Shown here in pieces: positions 41,969-52,029 of a stretch of 64,000 nucleotides of DNA. Position 1 is the stretch's first letter. Each line of letters starts with the position of its first letter. The notes beneath the pieces are model-generated. The model had not been told where the DNA came from. It was given only the letters and a program-made list of their open reading frames with translations, and did no database searches. The stretch lies in the NCBI RefSeq assembly GCF_002217355.1, contig NZ_MUHA01000006.1, positions 1-64,000 of the forward strand, in the 5' to 3' direction. Source of the DNA: Flavobacterium oncorhynchi. Lineage in GTDB: Bacteria; Bacteroidota; Bacteroidia; Flavobacteriales; Flavobacteriaceae. Made by a program: the position numbers and the translations under genes.

Positions 41969-42292
41969 ATGGCTTTAGGTGAATTTAGGTTAAAAGTGAA
42001 TTACTTTTATAGCCTAACGCCGAGAGAATTTGTAAATACTGAACGAGGTATAAGAAAGCACGAAGAAATTTTGAGTCAGGAAAGATGGATAATGACCCGA
42101 AAGATTATGTGGGCGACTGCTTTTCCGCATCTTAAAAGAGTAACTGAACATGATTTACAGCCGTTTCCCTGGGATGAAATAGAGTTTGAAGGAATGTCGG
42201 TTGAAGAATCCAAAAGGTTGCAAACCGAAGCTGAAAAGGTTAAGGAGTTTTATAGAAAACAAGACGAGATTAAAAAGAGCCAAAGCATATAG
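41969..42292 (+). CDS. Tail assembly chaperone, T part of GT fusion
   Basis: The frame is -1 relative to the upstream chaperone and is open back to the slippery site at 41885. The product is therefore probably not independent but the C-terminal part of a 253-residue fusion (41529-42292). The sequence (LKVNYFYSLTPREFVNTERG, then a charged helix) resembles GT-type chaperones. An ATG at 41969 could also allow separate translation. Confidence 0.78.
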   Translation: MALGEFRLKVNYFYSLTPREFVNTERGIRKHEEILSQERWIMTRKIMWATAFPHLKRVTEHDLQPFPWDEIEFEGMSVEESKRLQTEAEKVKEFYRKQDEIKKSQSI

Positions 42293-42314
42293 TTTTGGCT
42301 CTTTTGTTTTGTGT

Positions 42315-42338
42315 AAAAGGCAAAACTTTCACCCTTTT
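42315..42338 (+). repeat. 24-bp repeat, copy upstream of tape measure
   Basis: This repeat is identical to 35749-35772 and is followed by a similar ACTTTTAC stretch. It lies in the short gap before the tape-measure gene. Confidence 0.55.
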
Positions 42339-42385
42339 AAACTTTTGTCCAAAAGTACTTTTACCTCACTACAAACAGTACTTTC

Positions 42386-44836
42386 ATGGCGAGTTTAGCA
42401 ACGATAAATGTCCGTTTTTCGGTGGATTTAAAGCAGTTCTCTAGTGAGATGCAAAACGCTTTACGCCAAATTGAAAAAACTGGAAAAGAGTTTCAAAAAG
42501 TAGGTAGAATGATGTCTACTTATGTGACTACTCCTATTTTGGCTGCTGCTGCTGCTTCTATAAAATTTGCTAGTGATTACGATGAATCTTTGAATAAAGT
42601 TGATGCAGCTTTTAAAGGTTCTTCTGCTGAAGTGCGAGCTTTTGCAAAAACGTCTTTAGAGACATTTGGTATTGCTGAAGGTACTGCATTAGATATGGCG
42701 GCGGCATATGGTGATATGGGTACGTCAATGGGATTGACTAGAGCTGAAGCGGCTAAAATGTCAACGTCTTTAGTAGGTTTGGCTGGTGACCTGGCTTCGT
42801 TTAAAAACATAAGCATCGATGTGGCAAATACTGCATTGGCTTCCATTTTTACAGGAGAAACTGAAAGTTTGAAAAAAATGGGTATCGTAATGACTGAGGT
42901 TAATCTAATTCAGTTTGCATTGAACTCAGGCATTAAAAAGAACTACAAAGAAATGTCTCAAGCTGAAAAAGTGAACTTGAGATATAATTATGTTTTGTCA
43001 GTTACGAAAAATTCTCAAGGTGACTTCGCTAGAACTTCGGGCGGTGCGGCTAATCAAATGAGGATTTTTCAGGAATCTATGAAGCAATTGGCTCAGCAGT
43101 TTGGTGCGGTTATTCTTCCTGCATTTACTCGTTTGGTTAAAAGTGTGAATGGTATCATTAAGAGTTTTACAGAGTTAAGTGAACCTACAAAAAGAATAAT
43201 TATAATTGTGGCAGCTTTAGTTGCCGCAATTGGTCCTCTCTTGGTTGTGATAGGTAGTTTGCTTGCTTTTGTTCCTGCGATTGTTTCGGGATTTACTTTG
43301 GTATCAGGTGCTATGGCGGGTATTGTGGCAACTGTTGCGCCTGTTATAGCTGGGTTGGCTTTGTTGTATGGTGCGTACTTGATTTTAAGAGAACGTACAG
43401 AAGATGCTGCAAAAGCAACAATTGAGCTAACAGCTTCTCAAAAGTTGGTTCAAAAGGTTACCGATGAGGCAACTACTTCTATTGTTGAACAAAAGGCAAA
43501 TTTGGAGCTTTTGCTTTTGACGGCTAGAAATGATAATGAGACAAAAGCTGAAAGATTGAAAGCGATAAAGGCAATTAATAAAATCTCGCCTGAGTACTTG
43601 GGTAATCTAACGCTTGAGAATATCAATACCGATAAGGCACGTATTTCTTTAGAGAAGTATAATACAGCTTTGCTTTCAGGAGCAACTGCAAGAGCAGCGG
43701 CAAGATTGCTGGAAGAAAATCAAAGTGCAAAAATCAAAGCTGGTTTTGAACGTGAAAAAGCTTTGGCTGATTATAATGAGAAACGTAAGGAAGCTATAGC
43801 AAAAGGCTGGGAAGTTGAAAAAGCTTTTTACGAAGAAAATAATCGTTTGATGCAGTTTGCGAATGAAGCGCTAGATCGTAAGAATGCTAAATATGATTCT
43901 GAGGCAGAATTGCTTATTGATATTTATAATAAAAACAAAGCAAATTTAAAGCTTGTAGAAGAAACTGCAAAGCAACAAGATGTAGTTGCAGAAGGTACTG
44001 CTAAAAAACATAAAAACATAGATCCATTTGAAGCTAAAAAAAGTAATTTATCTTATGGGACTGTTGCGGCTTATGATGTTGAAATTGCTAAGTTAAAACA
44101 GTTTCGTGATGAAGTTGCTACTACAGCGGTTCAGGTGGCTATGGCGGACAAGGCAATAAAGAGTTTGGAGTTTGGAAAAGCTTTAAATTTTGATCCTACT
44201 TCTTTGATTGCTATTTCAGGCGGTTTCGAAAAGCTTCAAACTGAAATGCAGGCAAAAGCAAACGGTATTGCAAACTCAATAAATAGTATTGATGCGGCTG
44301 CGACATTAATGAAGAAAAATATTGCTGATGCTGCGCTTCCTGCTTTGAATGATGCTTTTGCTACTTTATCTGATGGTATTGTTGAGAGTTTGGGTCTTGC
44401 AAAAACTGGTTTTCAAGGTTTTATTGGTGGTTTGGTTTCTACTGTGTTAAAGTTAATATCAATGATGTTGGCTTCGGCTTTGTCTCAATCAATCGCTGGT
44501 GCAACGGCTTCGGGTACGGCAACTGGTCCGGCTGCAATATTTACTACTCCAGCTTTTATAGCTACGGCTGTTGCAGGGGTTATAGCGGCGTTTGCTTCAA
44601 TTCCAAAATTTGAAAGTGGTGGTGTTGTTGGTGGGAATTCTTTTTATGGAGATAAGATTTTAGCTCGTGTTAATTCGAAAGAATTAATCTTAAATCAATC
44701 TCAGCAGGCGAGTTTGTATGGTCAGTTGAATGATAATGGCGGTTATGGTGAAATTATCGCTGAACAGAGAATAAGCGGCGATAGTCTTATTCTGATTTAT
44801 AAAAGAGCAATGGAAAGAAAAAACCGAATTGGCTAA
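42386..44836 (+). CDS. Tail tape measure protein
   Basis: The 816-residue protein has the usual start (FSVDLKQFSSEMQNALRQIEKTGKEFQKVGRMMSTYVTTP) and the TP901-type core (AFKGSSAEVRAFAKTSLETFGIAEGTALDMAAAYGDM). Hydrophobic segments lie near residues 265-335, then a coiled coil and a second hydrophobic stretch near 680-740. It sets tail length, which at about 0.15 nm per residue would give roughly 120 nm (inference). The C-terminus (SKELILNQSQQASLYGQLN) is typical. Its stop overlaps the next start by one base. Confidence 0.9.
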   Translation: MASLATINVRFSVDLKQFSSEMQNALRQIEKTGKEFQKVGRMMSTYVTTPILAAAAASIKFASDYDESLNKVDAAFKGSSAEVRAFAKTSLETFGIAEGTALDMAAAYGDMGTSMGLTRAEAAKMSTSLVGLAGDLASFKNISIDVANTALASIFTGETESLKKMGIVMTEVNLIQFALNSGIKKNYKEMSQAEKVNLRYNYVLSVTKNSQGDFARTSGGAANQMRIFQESMKQLAQQFGAVILPAFTRLVKSVNGIIKSFTELSEPTKRIIIIVAALVAAIGPLLVVIGSLLAFVPAIVSGFTLVSGAMAGIVATVAPVIAGLALLYGAYLILRERTEDAAKATIELTASQKLVQKVTDEATTSIVEQKANLELLLLTARNDNETKAERLKAIKAINKISPEYLGNLTLENINTDKARISLEKYNTALLSGATARAAARLLEENQSAKIKAGFEREKALADYNEKRKEAIAKGWEVEKAFYEENNRLMQFANEALDRKNAKYDSEAELLIDIYNKNKANLKLVEETAKQQDVVAEGTAKKHKNIDPFEAKKSNLSYGTVAAYDVEIAKLKQFRDEVATTAVQVAMADKAIKSLEFGKALNFDPTSLIAISGGFEKLQTEMQAKANGIANSINSIDAAATLMKKNIADAALPALNDAFATLSDGIVESLGLAKTGFQGFIGGLVSTVLKLISMMLASALSQSIAGATASGTATGPAAIFTTPAFIATAVAGVIAAFASIPKFESGGVVGGNSFYGDKILARVNSKELILNQSQQASLYGQLNDNGGYGEIIAEQRISGDSLILIYKRAMERKNRIG

Positions 44837-47589
44837 TGAGTTACTATATCGACATAATTGATCAAGAAAAAGATGAAAATCGTTTTGTTTTGGAGAAATC
44901 TTCTAGTGGAGGAATTATCCTGGCTTGGAATGGTGGTGATAAAAAAGATGAGCTAGCGGTTGTAGGGACAAGCTTGGAGTTTGATATAGCACATAGTGAA
45001 TTAGTTGATGCAAAATTTATAGGATTTTTTACTGGTAACGAAATACGTTTTAAAGTAGAATTGAGAAATCAGAGCGATGATGTTTTGTTATGGAGTGGAC
45101 ATTTAGTACCTGATAGATATTCTGAGCCATATACAAACAGTGTGACATTTGTTAGTATAACAGCAGTATGTGGACTTGGAAGATTGAAAGGAAAATACCT
45201 TCCTGAATCGTATTATCGTGACGAAAAGAGTGTAATCGATATTATCTGCGCTTGTTTAAAATTAACCAGTATGGAGCTGAATGTTTTTTTTAATCCAGCA
45301 ATTGAAAATTCAAAACAAAAAGACTGGAATCAAATTTATATTGATACAAAATCTTTTTATACAGATGAAAAAAAGACAAAAAAACGAGATGCTTATGTTG
45401 TTTTAGAGCAGTTAATGAAGGACATAATGTGTGTTTGTTTTCAGGCGGATAATCGTTGGAATATTGAAGGATTGAATAAGCGAAATATAAGAAGTTATCT
45501 TGCTAATCTTTATGATATGAATGGTGTTTTGTTAACTCAAATTGACGGAGTAAAGTTGCTTAAAAGAATAAAAGCTTTAGCTAGACCTGACATTACAATG
45601 ATCCCGCCTTATAATATGATTTCGGTAAGCCATGAAAGAATTCCGCAGGCGTTTCCTGAAACAATAGGAATTGAAAAAAATGAGGGTTGGTCAGTTATGC
45701 CTGGCGTTAAAGGTGAAGTCTATTCGACAGACTGGAATGGTAACGATGATTTTTACAGTGTGGCTGTGTTTCCGAATTATGCAAATTCAATACTGAAAGA
45801 TTATTACGTACCGCCGCCGCCATTGGGAGGAATTCCTATTGTTGCGCCATTTGATGAAAATAAGTTTATTAATCTTAAAAACAAGATCTATTTATATAAG
45901 TTTCAAAAGGTTACTATTTCTGCTACATTTTCAATTTTAAAATGGAGTAAAAACATGGAAGCATCTGATCTTAATGCATATGTTAATCCTTTGTTGTATC
46001 AGTTTTTGCTTAATGATCAAGTCGTGTTTTCAAATCGTAAGGTTACGATTCCAGAAAACGAAAGTTTGTTTTTTGAAGACGGAAAAGCTGAATTATCTTT
46101 TGAATGGATAGTTCCTGAAGATGGGTTACTGGATGTGAAGTTTTGGCGTCCTAGTGGCTCGGTTTATGAAACTAATATAGTTGGTTTTGAAATTACAAAA
46201 TTGGCAATTGCTCCAGTTAATTTTGAGGAAACGTATACTGTGACTGATTTGATTTCGGATGAGTTTACGATTGACACAGAGGTTGAATTAGAATATGCTG
46301 ATGATGATTCCGCCTTTAGTAAGGCGTTTCGATTAGCAAAGTTAAATGAAGCTACAATTGATTATAATACAATCTTAATCCCTGTATTATATGGTTTTTC
46401 TCAGAATGGATATTTTTATTCAGTAGTTGATTTAAAAGGCGCTAATCTGATAAAGGATAATATTAATACAGTTATGTATGAGGATACTTTATTGGAAAAT
46501 CTTGAAGTGATCTACAATTATATGGCAGCAACCGAAATGGTTGTTAAAACGGGTTTTGCAATCACAACTGGAAATTTCACGGTTAAAGTGTATAAAAATA
46601 ATGATGTTTTAGGTAGTAGGGTTTCTTGGATGCAATGGACAGATGCTGTTTATAAAATTGAGACTGATCGTTATCAAAAAACAGTTTGTAATATAATCCG
46701 AAGAATGTTTAATGAGGCTTCTGAAAAATTGGATTGTGTGGCTTTGAATGCTGTAAAATTTAACGATTTGATTTTGTTTAAGTATGTCTATGATAAACAA
46801 TTTGTAGTAACAAACTGCTCTTGGAATTTGGATGAAAACAAAACGACATTAACGCTTTCAAGAGCTATTTATAGAGATTCTGGTGATTCAGGAACTGATC
46901 CGACGAACGTTCCTCCAATAGTAAATGCAGGTGTTGATATTGTTTTAGAAGATAGTCAGACTTCAGTTGTACTTTCGGCAACTGCTTATGATGTTGATGG
47001 TTTTATTGTTTCTCAACAATGGGTAAAAACACTAGGTGGTTTTGGTGATATTATAATTTCACCAACTAGTTTAGAAACTGTGATAAAAAATCTAACTGAA
47101 GATGAGTATCAGTATAAAATTACAGTTGTAGATAGTGATGGTGCGACGGCGTTTGATACTCTTAATATAATTAGAAGAAAGGATTATGAAGTTACTTTAG
47201 AACTTGTGTTTTTGGAAAATGCTGAGTATATGCAGGCACGTTATAAATTGAAAGTGAATCCGAATATACCTTCTGATTTTAATTTGATTGTAAAAGGAAG
47301 GGCTTATTTATTTGCTTACAATACTGGAAATACACAGTTTAAAATAACAAAAAACGGTGTAGATATTTATGTTCATAATTCAAATTATGCGTCATACGAT
47401 GATCTTCCTTTTTCAATTGGATATATCTCTACTGATGAAATATTTTTTGAGCTTTTTCAATCCGGTGGCTTTCCGGTTATAAACATTGGTAGTTCATGGA
47501 TTGATTTAAACTCGGCAGAATTTGTATCAGGAGCTGGAAATATTTTAGGTGTACCGTATAGATATCAACCAGCAAAATTTATTGTATAG
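44836..47589 (+). CDS. Large tail-tip protein with PKD-like domain
   Basis: The 917-residue protein follows the tape measure, where distal tail and hub proteins are encoded. The first 700 residues are mixed and unassigned (MSYYIDIIDQEKDENRFVLE). Residues about 695-790 match a PKD/Ig-like fold (PPIVNAGVDIVLEDSQTSVVLSATAYDVDGFIVSQQWVK). A C-terminal beta region follows. The Ig-like domain suggests contact with the host surface. It may combine distal-tail and baseplate hub functions. Confidence 0.72.
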   Translation: MSYYIDIIDQEKDENRFVLEKSSSGGIILAWNGGDKKDELAVVGTSLEFDIAHSELVDAKFIGFFTGNEIRFKVELRNQSDDVLLWSGHLVPDRYSEPYTNSVTFVSITAVCGLGRLKGKYLPESYYRDEKSVIDIICACLKLTSMELNVFFNPAIENSKQKDWNQIYIDTKSFYTDEKKTKKRDAYVVLEQLMKDIMCVCFQADNRWNIEGLNKRNIRSYLANLYDMNGVLLTQIDGVKLLKRIKALARPDITMIPPYNMISVSHERIPQAFPETIGIEKNEGWSVMPGVKGEVYSTDWNGNDDFYSVAVFPNYANSILKDYYVPPPPLGGIPIVAPFDENKFINLKNKIYLYKFQKVTISATFSILKWSKNMEASDLNAYVNPLLYQFLLNDQVVFSNRKVTIPENESLFFEDGKAELSFEWIVPEDGLLDVKFWRPSGSVYETNIVGFEITKLAIAPVNFEETYTVTDLISDEFTIDTEVELEYADDDSAFSKAFRLAKLNEATIDYNTILIPVLYGFSQNGYFYSVVDLKGANLIKDNINTVMYEDTLLENLEVIYNYMAATEMVVKTGFAITTGNFTVKVYKNNDVLGSRVSWMQWTDAVYKIETDRYQKTVCNIIRRMFNEASEKLDCVALNAVKFNDLILFKYVYDKQFVVTNCSWNLDENKTTLTLSRAIYRDSGDSGTDPTNVPPIVNAGVDIVLEDSQTSVVLSATAYDVDGFIVSQQWVKTLGGFGDIIISPTSLETVIKNLTEDEYQYKITVVDSDGATAFDTLNIIRRKDYEVTLELVFLENAEYMQARYKLKVNPNIPSDFNLIVKGRAYLFAYNTGNTQFKITKNGVDIYVHNSNYASYDDLPFSIGYISTDEIFFELFQSGGFPVINIGSSWIDLNSAEFVSGAGNILGVPYRYQPAKFIV

Positions 47590-47591
47590 AC

Positions 47592-47810
47592 ATGGCAAAA
47601 AATATACAAAGAATAGGAGTAGGGAATAGAAGGTTTCCTGGCATAAATGAAAATGTAGGGATTTCAGAACCAGGAATATTCACATTCGATAGTACAACGG
47701 TAACTTTTGATAGTATAGTTGATACGTTCGATTTTGATATTGTACAGCTTCCTCCTGAAATTAAAAGAGATTATAAAGAAGTTGATTATTCAGAACCTGA
47801 TTATAAGTAA
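47592..47810 (+). CDS. Small tail-region protein
   Basis: The 72-residue acidic protein (MAKNIQRIGVGNRRFPGINE) has a Phe/Asp-rich repeat-like centre (TFDSTTVTFDSIVDTFDFD). It lies two bases after the large tail protein and five before the next gene. No family is recognised. Confidence 0.55.
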   Translation: MAKNIQRIGVGNRRFPGINENVGISEPGIFTFDSTTVTFDSIVDTFDFDIVQLPPEIKRDYKEVDYSEPDYK

Positions 47811-47815
47811 AGATT

Positions 47816-48331
47816 ATGGCAGATATTACAGAGAATGAAGTAAGACAGTTTATTGCAGAGAATCTTCAGGATGCGTCAGATATTCCAGCGCTTCGTCATA
47901 GGGCGGTTGAGAATAAAATAATGGATTATGTTTCGCAGGAAATAGGTAAGGTTGTTAAGTCTAAAGAGTTGTTTCTTGAATCTTTTACAGTAGATAGAAA
48001 TTATTCGATTTCTTCAGGTTTACCTGCAAATTCTATTATCAGCTGTGCGATTGCGATGTTGGTATGTAAAAATTCTAATAATGGATTTGCAACGGGAGAA
48101 ACAGTTACAGCTCCAACGCCATATCCTACTGACAGCGGTAGAACAGCGGCGCAAGGTATAGGGGTTCAGTTTAATAACTTAAGTATTGATTCTGTAAAAG
48201 TGATGGTGAATGATCAGATAACGATTATGACGGCGTATAATTCGACATCAGGTGCGTCTGCAAATAATGTAATAATAGGTGGAGCAGGAGCTGCAGACTG
48301 GAAGATAAAAATAATTATTATTTATAAGTAA
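47816..48331 (+). CDS. Hypothetical tail protein
   Basis: The 171-residue protein starts with a helical part (ENEVRQFIAENLQDASDIPALRHRAVENKIMDYV), and the rest is beta-rich (SAIIMLVCKN-type strands, ending IIIIYK). It lies directly before the fibre gene and may link the fibre to the tail. This is inference from position. Confidence 0.55.
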   Translation: MADITENEVRQFIAENLQDASDIPALRHRAVENKIMDYVSQEIGKVVKSKELFLESFTVDRNYSISSGLPANSIISCAIAMLVCKNSNNGFATGETVTAPTPYPTDSGRTAAQGIGVQFNNLSIDSVKVMVNDQITIMTAYNSTSGASANNVIIGGAGAADWKIKIIIIYK

Positions 48332-48338
48332 GAAAGAT

Positions 48339-51101
48339 ATGTTACAGGATTTATTTATAGGGAGTGCTCCAAACGATAAGACAGGAACGCCTGCACGACA
48401 AGCTGGTCAAATGATTAATGATAATTTTGCTTATTTAAATAGCAGAATTACGACCATTCAGAGTCCTGATGCTGTTTTGAAAAGAGGTAATATAGAGACT
48501 AGTGTTTTAAATGTTCATGTTGATGCTGATGCTTTTGAATGGCGAATTGCACAAATTGAGTTCTTGGATAATCCTGTATATGATGTAGTTTTAGATGCAG
48601 CAACTGATGGTTATTATCGAAAAGATGTTTTGCTTGGTAATAATACAGGAGGTTACAATATTTTTAAAGGTAATGAAGATCCGACTTCAGCAACTGAGCC
48701 AAATTTATTTCCAAACGGAACGATCAAGCTTGGGGTTATTGATGTTTATGGGGCAGCTATCACAGGATCAATTGTAGCCGATGATTTTGAATTGATTGTA
48801 AATAAACAAAACTCACTAATAGTAGATGGAACGGGTGTAAAATATCCTACTGTTGATGCTGTTAATGCAGCTTTATTGTTAAAAGCTAATGATAATACTG
48901 TGCTACACAAAACAGGCAATGAAAGTTTTTCAGGTGTTAAACTTGGGGTAGATGGAGCAGGAAAACAATTAGCATTATTAGGAACTGATGGTGTAGTATC
49001 TGCTAATACATTGACTACTAATAACACTCCTGCTTTTTACGGAGTGTCATCAAATTCACAAACTGTTTTTAAAGGCAGATCTACCTCTACAGGATTAGTA
49101 TTTGAGGGTGGAAATTCTGGAGCAATTACTTCTACAATTAATTCAGACGGTGATATAACAGGTAAATCTATATCAGCAGTTACAGGTGTTTTTACAGGAG
49201 CTGTATCAGGAATTAATCCAACTGCAAATAATCATTTTGCTACAAAAGCTTATGCTGATGGATTATTGGTTGGCTTATGGAATGATCGAGGAAACTACAA
49301 TCCTAATACTAATTCAAATGCTTATCCATCTACAGGAGGAAGCGGAACTGCTGGAGCAATTATAAAGGGAAATGCTTGGATGATTAGCGGTTTAGGTACT
49401 GGAGTTACAGCGACTATTGGTACTAAAACTGTAAACGATGGTGATGTTGTTAGAGCTTTGGTAAACACTCCTGGTAATACAGATGCTAATTGGGCAGTTG
49501 CAGAAAATAATATTGGTTTCACACCAGCTAATGATGCAAACGTCATACATACAAGCGGAGCTGAAACTAAAACAGGGCAGCTTATTGTGTCTCATAGTTT
49601 AAACTCTCAAGCATTAGGAGGTCAGAATACTGGGAGCGGGATAGGAGTTGCTGGTTACTCAAATACAGGTTTTGCACTGTTTGCAAATGCTACTAATGGA
49701 ATAGGTTTAAGAATAAATCACAGCACAGGGAATACCTCTAGGTTAATGTCACTCGGTGTTAATAATGGAGAGGTTTTAAGCTCTGATTATTTGGGAAATC
49801 TTACTGCTAACTCATTCGTAAAGACAGGAGCTTCGGCAAGTGATATTTTACTAGGTAACGGGACAACTATTGGAAATAGTAGTTTTTTACATACTACAGG
49901 AAATGAGAATTTCTCAGGAACAAAAACAGGTAACACAGGAACAGGTAAACAGGTTGATCTTTTAGGAAGTTCAGCAGCTCTTTATGCTGTTACTTTTTCA
50001 ACAAATGCTACCCCTGCTATATTAGGGAGTTCTTCAAATTCACAACCCGCTATCGTAGCGTTTGCAGGTGTAGGCGGATCAGGGAATAATTTCGAGGGTA
50101 GAAATCAAGGAGCGACAACCTTTACAGTTAATAAAGTAGGTGATGTTTCTGCAAATGGTAATTTTATTGCAACTGCTGGAAAAGGACTAGTATATGATGG
50201 TGACATAACAAGGATAATTACACCCGAAGATAATGAGTTTGGGGCATTGATAAAATATTCCGCATCAGGAGGATTTAGAGTTTATCAAGGCTCATTGGAA
50301 AGAATGAGAATCGCGAGTAATGGAAATATGGGAATAGGTGTAACCAATCCTCAACAAAAAGTTCATACTAACGGTGCTTTTAGTTCTGCAATTACAAACC
50401 CTGTAAATGGTAACGTTTTTGGTACTTATGGTTTTAGTGTTTCGGTCTATCCTAATCTATTCGCAGAGATATCTTCAGTAGCAGATGGAGTTAATTGGTA
50501 TAATAGTGCTGCTTTAATATTTAAAACGTCTTCGTCGGGTGACATAACAGCAAGTTCTTCTATTGAAAGAATGCGAATTACAGGAACTGGCAATGTTTTA
50601 ATAGGAACTACAACAGATACAGGAAATGATAAGTTACAAGTTAGAAAACCGTCAGGCTATGGAGTTGGTATAGGAGATAATGAGGTAATTAATGGACTAT
50701 CTCCAACAGGATACAGCGGTTTATATTTACAACACACAGGTAACAGTAATAACCTTACTGTGTGTAATGGTGGTGGAAAAGTACTAGTAGGGACACCTAC
50801 AGACAACGGAATCGATAGATTACAAGTAAACGGTACTATTTCGACCACAGGGGTATCCCTGAAAACTGGAACAAATGTCGATGTGTTATTTAATGACACA
50901 CCAGTGTTGAGTAGTTCCGTGGCCAGTACATTGTCAATAGATTTTGGAGCTGGTAGTGGTTTGGCTATATTAGAATCATTTAAACAAGATTCTAATGATT
51001 ATGGGATTCAAAGAATTACCTATACGACAGGTACACCTAAAGGCAAAATGTATGTAAGAGTAAAAGATGCAGGAACTTGGACTTCTTGGGTAGAGAAATA
51101 A
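48339..51101 (+). CDS. Tail fibre-like protein
   Basis: The 920-residue Gly/Thr/Asn-rich protein has an N-terminal attachment-like segment (GSAPNDKTGTPARQAGQMINDNFAYLNSRI). Two related blocks begin TGNESFSGVKLG (about residue 190) and TGNENFSGTKTG (about 520). Several fibre motifs follow (LERMRIASNGNMGIGVTNP, IERMRITGTGNVLIGTTTD), and the end is GTWTSWVEK. No intramolecular chaperone domain is visible. It probably forms a trimeric host-binding fibre. None of the DGR repeats lies in it. Confidence 0.78.
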   Translation: MLQDLFIGSAPNDKTGTPARQAGQMINDNFAYLNSRITTIQSPDAVLKRGNIETSVLNVHVDADAFEWRIAQIEFLDNPVYDVVLDAATDGYYRKDVLLGNNTGGYNIFKGNEDPTSATEPNLFPNGTIKLGVIDVYGAAITGSIVADDFELIVNKQNSLIVDGTGVKYPTVDAVNAALLLKANDNTVLHKTGNESFSGVKLGVDGAGKQLALLGTDGVVSANTLTTNNTPAFYGVSSNSQTVFKGRSTSTGLVFEGGNSGAITSTINSDGDITGKSISAVTGVFTGAVSGINPTANNHFATKAYADGLLVGLWNDRGNYNPNTNSNAYPSTGGSGTAGAIIKGNAWMISGLGTGVTATIGTKTVNDGDVVRALVNTPGNTDANWAVAENNIGFTPANDANVIHTSGAETKTGQLIVSHSLNSQALGGQNTGSGIGVAGYSNTGFALFANATNGIGLRINHSTGNTSRLMSLGVNNGEVLSSDYLGNLTANSFVKTGASASDILLGNGTTIGNSSFLHTTGNENFSGTKTGNTGTGKQVDLLGSSAALYAVTFSTNATPAILGSSSNSQPAIVAFAGVGGSGNNFEGRNQGATTFTVNKVGDVSANGNFIATAGKGLVYDGDITRIITPEDNEFGALIKYSASGGFRVYQGSLERMRIASNGNMGIGVTNPQQKVHTNGAFSSAITNPVNGNVFGTYGFSVSVYPNLFAEISSVADGVNWYNSAALIFKTSSSGDITASSSIERMRITGTGNVLIGTTTDTGNDKLQVRKPSGYGVGIGDNEVINGLSPTGYSGLYLQHTGNSNNLTVCNGGGKVLVGTPTDNGIDRLQVNGTISTTGVSLKTGTNVDVLFNDTPVLSSSVASTLSIDFGAGSGLAILESFKQDSNDYGIQRITYTTGTPKGKMYVRVKDAGTWTSWVEK

Positions 51102-51127
51102 ATAATTAATAATTAAATATAAAAAAA

Positions 51128-51391
51128 ATGGAAATCAATTTAAACGCAAATTTTGTAGGGTTAGACGGTAAGCAAATGGAAAACAATAATATGGGGCAGT
51201 TAGTAGCTCAATTATTGTCTCAATCGACAACTGGAGATTCTCTTAAATTTTGGGATTGGGCTGTAAAATTAAATGCTGGAAAAAAACTTGATTTAGATCC
51301 ATCTGATCATCAAACACTAAAGAGTTTTATTGAGAGCTGCAGTACAATTATAGTATTAGCAAAGGCTCAAATTTTAGCGAAGATTAAATAG
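51128..51391 (+). CDS. Small hypothetical protein after fibre gene
   Basis: The 87-residue protein (MEINLNANFVGLDGKQMENN ... GQLVAQLLSQSTTGDSLKFWDWAVKLNAGKKLDL) is followed by a terminator. Proteins of this kind occur near tail fibre genes in Flavobacteriaceae prophages, but the function is unknown. Confidence 0.6.
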   Translation: MEINLNANFVGLDGKQMENNNMGQLVAQLLSQSTTGDSLKFWDWAVKLNAGKKLDLDPSDHQTLKSFIESCSTIIVLAKAQILAKIK

Positions 51392-51392
51392 T

Positions 51393-51428
51393 AAAAAAAA
51401 CCTTCCTGTAATTGATGGGAGGTTTTTT
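51393..51428 (+). terminator. Terminator at end of tail operon
   Basis: The stem ACCTTCC/GGGAGGT (one G-T pair) is flanked by A-run and T-run. It separates tail from lysis genes. Confidence 0.75.
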
Positions 51429-51487
51429 GTAGTTGTCTTGTGCTTAAAAAAAAATGATTATTAGAAATAATGTAGTTTAAAAATATT

Positions 51488-52027
51488 ATGAAAACATTAA
51501 TTGCTCTTTCGATTCCAAAATTTTCTCTTTTAGCTTTTTTATTTAAAAAGCCAATTTTTATTGTACCTGTTGTTCCGGTTATAGCTGTTACTAAGCTAGT
51601 TGTTTCGTTTGAGGGGATGTGCTGGTTGTTATTTTGGACTTTTTTGGCTGATTTAGCTTCAGGATTGCTTGCTTCTTATTTTGATTGGAAAAAAAGTGAT
51701 CATCAAGAACGTTGGTTTTTTGGAAAAGGTGAAGGCTTTTCAAGTGAAAAGGCAAAAAAAATGGTTGTTAAGGCGATTGTTTACTTAGGACTGCCATTAA
51801 TATTAATTCAGCTTCAGCAAATATTGTTTTTAAAAAACTTCAAATACAGTAGATTGTCAGATGCTGAATTTGAATGGGCTACGATTGCGCTGATGGGTTT
51901 CTTTTTTATTGAAATGTTTTCGATTTTTCATGAAAATTTACCTAGATGTGGATTTAATCTTTGGCAAATTTTGAAAAAAATATTTGGAGTGTATAAGGAT
52001 GTGAAAAAAGAACTTAAAGAGGATTAA
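51488..52027 (+). CDS. Phage holin family protein
   Basis: The 179-residue protein has about four hydrophobic segments (VVPVIAVTKLVV, CWLLFWTFLADLASGLLAS, AIVYLGLPLILIQLQQILF, ATIALMGFFFIEMFSIF) and a charged end (KKELKED). It lies two bases before the endolysin gene. It would form membrane holes that time lysis. Confidence 0.78.
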   Translation: MKTLIALSIPKFSLLAFLFKKPIFIVPVVPVIAVTKLVVSFEGMCWLLFWTFLADLASGLLASYFDWKKSDHQERWFFGKGEGFSSEKAKKMVVKAIVYLGLPLILIQLQQILFLKNFKYSRLSDAEFEWATIALMGFFFIEMFSIFHENLPRCGFNLWQILKKIFGVYKDVKKELKED

Positions 52028-52029
52028 CT

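Noticed and set aside
48339..51101. DGR variable repeat in the tail fibre gene
   Set aside because: I found no stretch matching the 76-bp template in the fibre or other structural genes.
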